Shown here: in pieces, positions 1 through 5,611 of the stretch
Layout: each line of letters starts with the position of its first letter
How positions within the stretch are numbered: position 1 is the first letter of the stretch
Notes under the pieces: generated by a model
Told to the model about the DNA's origin: nothing
The model's input: only the letters and a program-made list of their open reading frames with translations
The model's database searches: none
Assembly (NCBI GenBank): GCA_902806395.1
Contig: CADCWH010000392.1
Coordinates: 1-10,064 of the forward strand
Reading direction: 5' to 3'
DNA: 10,064 nucleotides
DNA from: an uncultured Thermomicrobiales bacterium
Lineage (GTDB): Bacteria > Chloroflexota > Chloroflexia > Thermomicrobiales > UBA6265
Program-made: the position numbers and the translations under genes

Positions 1-817
1 TCACGACCTCCCGCGTCCCGGCGGCGGCTGAGCGGCTGATCACGTCGTCCAGCATCGGGACGAGGATGTCATTCCCCTCGATGGAGAACCGCTTCTGGCC
101 CAGGTAGGTCTGGTGGAGGAACCGCTCGAAGGTCTCGACGGCGGTCAGGCGGTGGAGCAGGGCCACCTTGGCGTCGTCGGTCAACGGCGTGACGGGTTGG
201 CTCTCGACCGCATTCCGGAGCCACGTCCGTTCCGCCGGCACCTGGATGTGATCGAAGTCGTAGCCGACCGTGCCGGTGTAGACCCGACGGAGGCGACTGA
301 TAGCCTCGGCGGCTTTGGCGGTCCCGGTGGCGAGGGGGGTCTCGACGAGGACGGCCGGCAGGCCAGCCAGCGTCTCCTCGGTCAGGCCGTGCGCCTCCGG
401 CAGCAGCTCTGGGGCACCTGGCGGATCGCTCCCCAGGGGGTCCAGGCGAACGGCCAGGTGCCCATATTCCCGGATCGCGGTCGTCAGGTTGACGACGCCC
501 ACGATCCTGTCCACGTCGAACTCTGGTGAGGCGGGTTCGGCGGGCGGTGCCGCGACGGGGGCTGGGGCCATGCCGGCGGTAGAGGTCACCGGAGAGGCCG
601 TAGTCGCCGGGCTGGCGAGGGCACCCAGAATCGCCGGGTCGAGGCTGGCGAACGTGGCCCTGGTCTCGGGGTCGACCGCGTCGGGGTTCTCCCGGTAGCG
701 GTCATACAGTTCCAGGACATACCCGGCGTTCGGGCCAAAGAACCGCGTCGGATCAACGGAGCCGGGGGCGGGCACGACCGCATCGCCGGCTGGCCGGGGT
801 CGAGTGGAACTCGTCAT
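1..817 (-). CDS. sucA: 2-oxoglutarate dehydrogenase E1 component, N-terminal part (cut by window edge)
   Basis: Thiamine-diphosphate-dependent E1 subunit of the 2-oxoglutarate dehydrogenase complex, a cytoplasmic TCA-cycle enzyme that decarboxylates 2-oxoglutarate and passes succinyl to the E2 lipoyl domain. The minus strand is open from an ATG at 815-817 to the left edge without a stop, giving 272 residues. Residues 27-56 (FGPNAGYVLELYDRYRENPD and following) match the E1 N-terminal segment. Residues 85-100 or so form a Pro/Ala-rich linker. Near residue 245 FLHQTYLGQKRFSIEGND is the E1 signature before the ThDP fold, and the visible end GTREVV corresponds to the segment before the conserved MAHRGRLN of the family. 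The family is usually 900 or more residues, so roughly two thirds lies outside the window, including the catalytic core. GGAAGGA lies 15 nt upstream of the ATG, a long spacing, and a closer GGGG lies 5 nt upstream. No in-frame upstream start was seen. An E2 gene often follows, but that would be outside the window. Family identity is secure. Confidence 0.93.
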   Translation of the reverse strand, partial: MTSSTRPRPAGDAVVPAPGSVDPTRFFGPNAGYVLELYDRYRENPDAVDPETRATFASLDPAILGALASPATTASPVTSTAGMAPAPVAAPPAEPASPEFDVDRIVGVVNLTTAIREYGHLAVRLDPLGSDPPGAPELLPEAHGLTEETLAGLPAVLVETPLATGTAKAAEAISRLRRVYTGTVGYDFDHIQVPAERTWLRNAVESQPVTPLTDDAKVALLHRLTAVETFERFLHQTYLGQKRFSIEGNDILVPMLDDVISRSAAAGTREVV

Positions 818-1018
818 CGCTGCCCCATCAGTTCCTTCCCGCGCGGCACGCGTGGACGCGTCGGGCCTATCGTCACGGACGGCGTGGGTCGCAGGTGGGG
901 CGGGGCTAGGTCGAGTCGGCCGGAACAGGCGAGGCCTCGCCGTCCCATCTCCCGCCCGAGGTGGCGTCTCCGGCCAAGTTTAGCACGCTCAACCGGGCCA
1001 CTGCGGCGCAGGCCGGTG

Positions 1019-1046
1019 CCGCCGACGCGCCGCGGCGCGTCGGCGG
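1019..1046. repeat. Perfect 28-bp palindrome in the intergenic region
   Basis: The half-site CCGCCGACGCGCCG is followed directly by its exact reverse complement, with no spacer. It lies about 200 bp upstream of the sucA start and about 65 bp before the GGDEF-like remnant. No T-tract flanks it on either side, so it is not a canonical intrinsic terminator. It could be a dyad-symmetric protein-binding site, a stable RNA hairpin in the sucA leader, or a genomic repeat element. The symmetry is directly visible and the function is unknown. The rest of 818-1110 shows only GC-rich sequence, with no convincing promoter or gene. Confidence 0.75.
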
Positions 1047-1110
1047 TGGGACGCCGCGAAGGACCGCCGGGGTGAGAATCACCGGGCATCCCGCCCGGCC
1101 GACATGACCC

Positions 1111-1447
1111 ATGGAGCGTGGGAATCGGTCTTTCCCGCCGGGGGCTCCGGTCATCCGGGACGACCTCCGCCGATGGGGTGACGAGTCCGGACGTGGGCGG
1201 TCCCTGTGCTGGAATCGACAGCGTCACTTCTGCCGCGCTGGCCGTCACACGGCCATCGGTCACCGCCACCCCGTCCGACGGCGTCCACCTGGACCAGATG
1301 GTGGCGATGGCCGACCGCAGACTCTACGCCGACACGGCCCCGCACCAGGTCGCCGGCGACGGGGCCTCCCGTGGGAACTTGGCGATGGGCGCAGGGCCAT
1401 ACCCGGCGGACGTCACCCAGTCAATGGCTCAGATCGTCCACACGTGA
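1111..1447 (+). pseudogene. Probable decayed C-terminal fragment of a GGDEF (diguanylate cyclase) domain
   Basis: In one plus-strand frame, positions 1289-1333 read LDQMVAMADRRLYAD. This resembles the last helix of GGDEF domains (LL..AD.ALY.AK). Just before it the frame reads VTSAALAVTRPS, compatible with the preceding 'vTaSiGvA' strand. In a different frame, positions 1161-1188 read DDLRRWGDES, close to the RWGGDEF signature but one glycine short and with F replaced by S. The two pieces are in different frames and are separated by only about 45 codons, where an intact domain has about 70-80. This suggests a frameshift plus a deletion. The reading frame ends with TGA at 1445-1447 after about 35 residues of unrecognised tail. 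There is no convincing start or ribosome site. The domain would have made cyclic di-GMP if intact. The alternative is chance similarity in GC-rich DNA, so the call is tentative. Confidence 0.42.
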
Positions 1448-1455
1448 TTGTGGAC
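1436..1455 (+). terminator. Hairpin at the end of the GGDEF-like remnant
   Basis: GTCCACA and TGTGGAC form a perfect 7-bp stem around the six-base loop CGTGAT, which contains the stop codon of the remnant frame. There is no T-tract, so it may be only a leftover terminator-like structure. Confidence 0.3.
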
Positions 1456-1462
1456 CACGGCT

Positions 1463-1488
1463 GGTTGGCCCGGTTCACCCGGGCGACC
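1463..1488 (-). terminator. Hairpin just downstream of the first cupredoxin gene
   Basis: GCCCGG (1468-1473) and CCGGGC (1479-1484) form a 6-bp stem with a 5-nt loop. Partial outer pairing (GGT with ACC) adds three more base pairs. It lies directly after the TAG stop of the minus-strand cupredoxin gene, where a terminator is expected, but no U-tract follows. Confidence 0.35.
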
Positions 1489-2321
1489 TATGACACGACC
1501 ACGGACCCGGTCATGTTGTCGTGGAACGAGCAGATGTACTCGTAGGTGCCTGGTTCGGTAAACGTGAACGTGAACTCGTCACCTTTGCTCATGTCGCCCG
1601 ACGCGAGGGCCCGGTCGTCGGAGGTCGACGTCACGGTATGCGGGAACAGGTCGTTGTTGACCCATCGCACCGTCGTCCCAACCGGCACCTCAAGCGTCGC
1701 GTCGCGGTAGGCGAAGTCGGTGATCTCGACGGTCACCTCCGCCTCGACCGCCGCGCCCGCCTCTGGCGACGCGCTGGGGCTGGCCACGACGCCACCGCCA
1801 TCGTCCTCGGGCTTGGCGAGACTCAGGAAAAACCGGACCTCCGTCTCGTCCCCGGTCGCGGTCAGGATGCCGATGCCACTGAGACCAGACCCATTGAGTT
1901 CGGCCAGGCCGATTACCAACCTGTCCTCGACCACGACACCGCCCAGGTCACCGCAGGCGACGTAGGTGCCCATGTCGTCCGCGCTCAGATGGACATTGAG
2001 CGCGTGAGGTTCGGCCAGGAGATCGTCCAGCGAGGCGGGGATGGTCGTAGTGCTCTCGGCGATGATCACCGCCGGATTGGTCCCCTCCTGGTCGCCATCC
2101 TGCTGTCCGGCGTCGGTGAGGGGATACTCGACCCCTCCCAAGGCATCACAGGTCCCGGTGTGGATGTGGGCGGGATAGGGCCTCACCCCAGAGTGGTCGT
2201 CATGTAAGCCCGCGCGGGCCTCGGCCCAACCGGGCGAGATGACGGCAGCGAGCAGCACGATGGTCAGGACACCGGACCGGATCGACCGGCCCGTGTGAGC
2301 GGGGCGAATGAGACGTGACAT
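1488..2321 (-). CDS. Secreted cupredoxin-domain protein, copy 1
   Basis: Exported blue-copper-type protein, 277 residues from the ATG at 2319-2321. An upstream GTG at 2340-2342 would add seven residues, but AGAAGG lies 9 nt before this ATG, so the ATG is preferred. Residues 1-37 form a Sec signal peptide: basic n-region, hydrophobic core about 17-33, cleavage near ARA. Residues 40-175 or so are a domain I cannot name, carrying PYPAHIHTGTCD (His52, His54, Cys58) and HALNVHLSADD with Cys123. After a Ser/Pro/Ala/Glu-rich linker, residues 195-277 form a plastocyanin/amicyanin-like fold. The expected type-1 copper ligands are His228, Cys264, His267 and Met270, with the short C-x2-H-x2-M loop typical of amicyanin. 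Such proteins usually carry electrons or hold copper outside the membrane. No lipobox is visible, so it is probably released or periplasm-like. It is a tandem paralogue of the gene at 2569-3399. The redox partner is unknown. Confidence 0.9.
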   Translation of the reverse strand: MSRLIRPAHTGRSIRSGVLTIVLLAAVISPGWAEARAGLHDDHSGVRPYPAHIHTGTCDALGGVEYPLTDAGQQDGDQEGTNPAVIIAESTTTIPASLDDLLAEPHALNVHLSADDMGTYVACGDLGGVVVEDRLVIGLAELNGSGLSGIGILTATGDETEVRFFLSLAKPEDDGGGVVASPSASPEAGAAVEAEVTVEITDFAYRDATLEVPVGTTVRWVNNDLFPHTVTSTSDDRALASGDMSKGDEFTFTFTEPGTYEYICSFHDNMTGSVVVS

Positions 2322-2337
2322 AGGTTGCAACCTTCTG
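2322..2337 (-). promoter_or_regulatory. Ribosome binding site overlapped by a 12-bp palindrome
   Basis: On the minus strand AGAAGG is followed after 9 nt by the ATG, which decides the start of copy 1. The spacer plus the last bases of the ribosome site form the perfect palindrome AGGTTGCAACCT (2322-2333). The palindrome could be a small operator or translation-control hairpin, or chance. The ribosome site itself is convincing. Confidence 0.5.
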
Positions 2338-2481
2338 GGCACGAAGGGGATCCCGGCGGAACATCCGCATCGGCGTGTTGATGGAGCTATCGATGGTGTC
2401 GCAGCGGTCCTGGCGGTCGATTCCTAGATGCCTGGACGCCTCGTACCACCGGTGTGGGTCCATGCACCGACGGGCGCGAGC

Positions 2482-2508
2482 GGGGGCCGTCGCGGCGCGA
2501 CGGCCCCC
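2482..2508 (-). terminator. Strong GC hairpin between the two cupredoxin genes
   Basis: GGGGGCCGTCGC and GCGACGGCCCCC form a perfect 12-bp stem around a three-base GGC loop (11 bp with a five-base loop is equally possible). It starts about 60 nt past the TAA of the second cupredoxin gene on the minus strand and lies about 160 nt upstream of the first. No U-tract follows on either strand, so it may be a Rho-independent-like stop without U's, an mRNA-stabilising end, or a leader element of copy 1. The remaining bases of 2343-2568 show no gene and no convincing promoter. Confidence 0.55.
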
Positions 2509-2568
2509 TACCCGCGGATCGGCTTCGCCCGGTGTCCAATGGTGCACCCGGCCCGCCTCGAGATTTGC

Positions 2569-3399
2569 TTAGGTGACGATCACCGTGCCGGACATGTTGC
2601 CGTGGTACTCGCAGAAGTACTCGTAAGTGCCGGCCTCGGTGAAGGTGAAGGTGAACTCGTCGCCCTGGTCCAACTTATCGGACTGGAAGACCCTCCCTCC
2701 CGGGGTCGAGGTCACCGTGTGAGGGACGGAGTCGTTGTTGACCCAGCGCACGGTGGTGCCGACCGCGACTTCCAGCGTCCCCTCGCCGTAGGCGAAGTCC
2801 ACGATCTCAACCGTGACCTCCTCACTCATGGCGTCGGCGGCATCGGCCGAACCGGCCGCGGGGGAACCCTCGGCGTCGTCGGCCGTCGGGGTGGCTCCGG
2901 CGTCGCCGGACTGGGTCAGATAGAACGAGACCTCGAGGCCCTCGTCCGAATCGGTCAGGATGCCGATACCGCTCAGGCCGGAGTCATTCAGCTCGGTCAG
3001 CCCGATCACCAGCTCGTCATCGACGACGACCCCGCCGATATCGCCACAGGCGACGTAGGTGCCCATGTCATCGGCACTCATGTGGACGTTGACCGCGTGG
3101 GGCTCGGTCAGGAGATCGTCCAGGGTGGTCTCGACCACGGTGGTGCTGGCGCTCACGGCGACCGATGGGGCGGTGCCCTCCTGGTCGCCTTCCGGTGCGG
3201 CGGCATCGCTGAGAGGGAACTCGACCCCCCCGAGCTCGTCACAGGTACCCGAGTGGATATGGGCAGGATATGGCCCGCCGGACTGGTCATCCTGGCTCGA
3301 TGCCAGGGCCGAGAGCCCGCCCGAGGCGATGAGAGCCGTCACCAGGACGATGGCGAACGCGACGAACGGGACAGACGTGATGCGATGACTGGACGACAT
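2569..3399 (-). CDS. Secreted cupredoxin-domain protein, copy 2
   Basis: Exported blue-copper-type protein, 276 residues. The start is the ATG at 3397-3399, preceded by a near-perfect AGGAGG 9 nt upstream. A longer in-frame reading back to 3498 would bury the ribosome site and was rejected. Residues 1-35 form a Sec signal peptide (hydrophobic core 10-33, cleavage near LASS). Residues 36-163 are the same unnamed domain as in copy 1: PYPAHIHSGTCDELGGVEFP (His47, His49, Cys53), then HAVNVHMSADDMGTYVACGD (His101, His106, Cys118) and an ELNDSGLSG turn. A low-complexity Ala/Asp/Ser linker (about 164-192) leads to a plastocyanin/amicyanin-like domain (193-276). Expected type-1 copper ligands are His227, Cys263, His266 and Met269. 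The likely role is extracytoplasmic electron transfer or copper handling. It has its own candidate promoter at 3452-3479. It differs from copy 1 mainly in the signal peptide and linker, consistent with an older tandem duplication. Confidence 0.92.
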   Translation of the reverse strand: MSSSHRITSVPFVAFAIVLVTALIASGGLSALASSQDDQSGGPYPAHIHSGTCDELGGVEFPLSDAAAPEGDQEGTAPSVAVSASTTVVETTLDDLLTEPHAVNVHMSADDMGTYVACGDIGGVVVDDELVIGLTELNDSGLSGIGILTDSDEGLEVSFYLTQSGDAGATPTADDAEGSPAAGSADAADAMSEEVTVEIVDFAYGEGTLEVAVGTTVRWVNNDSVPHTVTSTPGGRVFQSDKLDQGDEFTFTFTEAGTYEYFCEYHGNMSGTVIVT

Positions 3400-3451
3400 G
3401 CGCGGTTTCCTCCTAGACGAAACGCGGTCGGCCCGATGAGTAACCGACCCT

Positions 3452-3479
3452 ATTATCTTACATACACCGTCAGGACCAA
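3452..3479 (-). promoter_or_regulatory. Candidate sigma-70-type promoter for cupredoxin copy 2
   Basis: On the minus strand TTGGTC (3474-3479) is followed after 16 bp by GATAAT (3452-3457), five of six bases matching the -10 consensus. It sits in a conspicuous A+T-rich island inside GC-rich DNA and would give a leader of about 45 nt before the ATG at 3399. The -35 match is weak (three of six). Confidence 0.45.
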
Positions 3480-3565
3480 ACCGGATCACACGCCACATGG
3501 GGATGGCGGCAATCGAGGGTGACCTCTACGGGATCAGGGCAGTCACCGCGTGGCTCGGGACCTGG

Positions 3566-3612
3566 GGATCCGCCCGGCTTCGGTGACCCAGGCGGAGCCG
3601 CAAGCCGGATCC
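3566..3612. repeat. Imperfect inverted repeat in the divergent intergenic region
   Basis: The left arm is GGATCC-gccc-GGCTT (3566-3580) and the right arm is AAGCC-GGATCC (3602-3612). The arms pair over 11 positions with a four-base bulge and a 21-base gap. It lies between the divergent cupredoxin and transporter genes. Its function is unknown and it may be incidental. The rest of 3480-3723 shows no gene. Confidence 0.3.
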
Positions 3613-3723
3613 TCGTCGCTCGGTAGGATGACCCGACGGCCCCCGATGGGCGCGACATCGCCTCCCACCGAGGCCAGGTCACTCAGGGCCGAGCGGCTGG
3701 TCGGCGGGGTGGTCCGTGGGCGG

Positions 3724-3752
3724 TTGACGGGACCAGGGTTCGTTGCTACCCT
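3724..3752 (+). promoter_or_regulatory. Candidate promoter of the transporter operon
   Basis: TTGACG (3724-3729, five of six to the -35 consensus) and TACCCT (3747-3752, TAnnnT pattern) are separated by exactly 17 bp. Transcription would begin near 3759 and leave a leader of about 105 nt before the binding-protein start at 3866. The spacing and -35 are good and the -10 is weak but acceptable for a high-GC genome. Confidence 0.5.
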
Positions 3753-3768
3753 GCCGCATCCCTGGTCC
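3730..3768. promoter_or_regulatory. Inverted repeat over the promoter, possible operator
   Basis: GGACCAGGG (3730-3738) and CCCTGGTCC (3760-3768) are exact reverse complements with a 21-base gap, centre to centre 30 bp, about three helical turns. The left half lies in the promoter spacer and the right half at the expected transcription start. This is where a repressor binding two same-face half-sites would act. It could also be a hairpin in the DNA. The regulator is unknown and none is encoded next to it. Confidence 0.45.
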
Positions 3769-3865
3769 AGGACCGGACGGGACAGCAAGACCGATCCGGA
3801 ATGTGACCTCCGAGTGCCTTGGTCGTCGTGACCGGGGCGCGAGAATCCACCAAGGAGACTGACTC

Positions 3866-5539
3866 ATGGGACGTTCGACCTGCCCCGCCGCAGCCGAAGA
3901 CGTCGCCCGTCTCTCACGCCGGACCCTGGTCAGCGGGGCGGCCGCCGCGTCCGCCTTGGCAATCGCCGGGTCGAGCCACGGGACGCTAGCGGCCGCGTTC
4001 CGCCCCTCGCCGGGAGGGTTCGCCCGCCTCCAAGCCGACGGGAAGATCCTGATCGGCACCCTAGGTGAGGCCAAGACGGTCAACCCGTTCCAGACGGATG
4101 AGTCCGAGGGCGACTGGCGCTGCAAGATGCTCTACGACGAGTTCGTCCGGCCCGACCCCGAGACCTACGCCGCGACGCCCGGCCTCGCCGCCTCCTGGGA
4201 TATCCAGGACTTGGTGATCACCTTCACGATCCAACCGAACGCGAAGTTCTCCGACGGCACCGACGTCACCGCCGAGGACGTCAAGTTCACCCTGGAAGGT
4301 TTCCTCGATCCTCAGACGGCGTCGCCACGGGCAGTCAAGTTCGAGAAGATCGCCGGTGCCCCGGCCGCGGGCGGCACCATGCCGGCCGAGGGGATCTCCG
4401 GCATCGAGGTGGTCGACCCGAAGACGGTCAGGATCACGCTGGCTGAACCAGATGCGGCCTTCCTCTATAACTTGCGCTTCCTCTTCGTCGTGCCCCGGGC
4501 CCTGCTGGAAGGCAAAGACCTCAGCGCCGCCTCGACCGATCCGTTCTTCCAGTCACCGATCGGTGCCGGCCCCTACACCTTCACGAGTTGGAGTGTCGGG
4601 GCGGACTTCGTCGCCGAGGCCAATCCGAACTTCTGGGAGGGTGCGCCGGTGATCCCCGGGTTCACCCACCGGACCATCCCGGATTCCTCCGCCCTGGTCA
4701 GCGCCCTCCAAGCCGGTGATATCGATGGCTCGCTCTACGCGGCGCCGACGTTGGCATCGGACCTGGAGGCGGACCCGAACCTGACGATCCTCGTGCCGCC
4801 CTTTGCTTCCCCGAACGGGACGCTGTTCAATTGCCGCGTGGCACCGCTCGATAACCCCTCGGTGCGCCGGGCGATCGCGATGGCGGTCAATGTGCCGGAG
4901 TACGTCTCGTCCTCGTTGCTCGGTCTCGGCACCGCCGGCCTCGGACCGATCGCCCCCGACAGCTGGGCCCACGACCCCAACCTGGAACCCATCCCGTTTG
5001 ACCAGGCCCAAGCACAGGCGTTGCTCACCGAGGCCGGAATCGGCGAGATTGAGCTCTCGATGCTCTGCAACGCGGGGAATGTCCTGCGCGAGGACTGGCT
5101 GATCCGCAGCCAGGCCGACCTGGCATCGGTCGGCATCACCCTCAATGTCGAATTCATCGAGTGGGCCTCCCTAGTCGAGCGCGTCACCGAGACGCGCGAT
5201 TTCGAACTGATCGGCGCCGACTTCGCTGGGGTGACGGCGGAACCGAGTGAACTCTTTGAGCAGTTCCACTCGACCTCGTCCCAGAACCACTCCGGATACG
5301 CCAATCCGGAACTGGACGAACTGCTGGTCCAGGCCCGGGAGACGCTCGACCAGGAAGCGGCCAAGCCCATCTACGCCGAAATCCAGAGCATCCTGATGCA
5401 GGATGTCCCGTTCCACTGGGCCTGGTACCGGCCGTTCATCCATGTCATCCGCAACGACTACTCCGGATACACCGGCAGTAACCTCGAGGGCGGCCTGTTC
5501 CGGACGCTGCCGAGCATGACGGGCAGCCCGACCGTCTAG
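3866..5539 (+). CDS. ABC transporter substrate-binding protein, family 5 (peptide/DppA-like)
   Basis: Extracytoplasmic receptor that captures a peptide-like or related solute and delivers it to the membrane permeases encoded just downstream. It has 557 residues, usual for the family. AAGGAG lies 8 nt before the ATG. Residues 17-44 look like a Tat signal (SRRTLV, then an Ala-rich hydrophobic core, cleavage near LAAA), with Arg18-Arg19 as the twin arginines. There is no lipobox cysteine, so membrane attachment is not evident. The mature part starts with ILIGTLGEAKTVNPF (61-75). The family hallmark KFSDGTDVTAEDVKF lies at 127-141. Further typical segments are GPYTF (about 231-235), the C-terminal-lobe segment VRRAIAMAVN and a late SGYANPELDELL. 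It is the first gene of a four-gene plus-strand run, with a promoter and inverted repeat upstream and a large hairpin downstream. The ligand cannot be read from sequence. Opines, glutathione, peptides and small amines all occur in this family. Confidence 0.93.
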   Translation: MGRSTCPAAAEDVARLSRRTLVSGAAAASALAIAGSSHGTLAAAFRPSPGGFARLQADGKILIGTLGEAKTVNPFQTDESEGDWRCKMLYDEFVRPDPETYAATPGLAASWDIQDLVITFTIQPNAKFSDGTDVTAEDVKFTLEGFLDPQTASPRAVKFEKIAGAPAAGGTMPAEGISGIEVVDPKTVRITLAEPDAAFLYNLRFLFVVPRALLEGKDLSAASTDPFFQSPIGAGPYTFTSWSVGADFVAEANPNFWEGAPVIPGFTHRTIPDSSALVSALQAGDIDGSLYAAPTLASDLEADPNLTILVPPFASPNGTLFNCRVAPLDNPSVRRAIAMAVNVPEYVSSSLLGLGTAGLGPIAPDSWAHDPNLEPIPFDQAQAQALLTEAGIGEIELSMLCNAGNVLREDWLIRSQADLASVGITLNVEFIEWASLVERVTETRDFELIGADFAGVTAEPSELFEQFHSTSSQNHSGYANPELDELLVQARETLDQEAAKPIYAEIQSILMQDVPFHWAWYRPFIHVIRNDYSGYTGSNLEGGLFRTLPSMTGSPTV

Positions 5540-5549
5540 ACGCTCCCTT

Positions 5550-5583
5550 GACCGGTGCGGTCCCGGATGGGGCCGCACCGGTC
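5550..5583 (+). terminator. Large hairpin between binding-protein and permease genes
   Basis: GACCGGTGCGG and CCGCACCGGTC form a perfect 11-bp stem. Inside, a T-G wobble and CCC with GGG extend it to 15 pairs around the loop GGAT. It starts 10 nt after the TAG stop and ends 14 nt before the next ribosome site. No U-tract follows, so read-through is likely. Such hairpins after the binding-protein gene commonly protect the upstream mRNA or reduce transcription into the permeases, which would make the receptor more abundant than the channel. Confidence 0.65.
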
Positions 5584-5611
5584 GGGCTGACATGGCGGGA
5601 GGAGCCGTGCC

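Noticed and set aside
113..698. Plus-strand open frames at the left edge
   Set aside because: The minus strand here encodes continuous, unmistakable 2-oxoglutarate dehydrogenase E1 sequence, so these are shadows.
977..993. TTGAGC and TAAACT on the minus strand as a sucA promoter
   Set aside because: The two elements are only four bases apart, and no -35 lies at proper distance from TAAACT.
814..1269. Minus-strand Arg/Pro-rich frame of 151 codons in the gap beside sucA
   Set aside because: No domain, no ribosome site at its start, low-complexity composition, and it runs through the 28-bp palindrome. Treated as non-coding.
1082..1484. Two small hairpins with the same CCGGGC/GCCCGG stem (1082-1098 and 1468-1484) on either side of the GGDEF remnant, considered as ends of a mobile element
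   Set aside because: Six-base GC stems are common in such DNA, the loops differ, and no target-site duplication or transposase is present.
2200..2547. Minus-strand frame of 115 codons between the two cupredoxin genes
   Set aside because: It overlaps the signal-peptide region of copy 1 in another frame and spans the strong hairpin. No family resemblance was seen.
2428..3522. Long plus-strand open frame of 364 codons across the second cupredoxin gene
   Set aside because: It is antisense to a gene with a signal peptide, complete copper ligands and a consensus ribosome site. Its own sequence is an Arg/Gly/Asp-rich shadow with no recognisable domain.
3543..3831. Short frames on both strands in the divergent intergenic region
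   Set aside because: They overlap each other and the promoter, lack ribosome sites and show no recognisable motifs.
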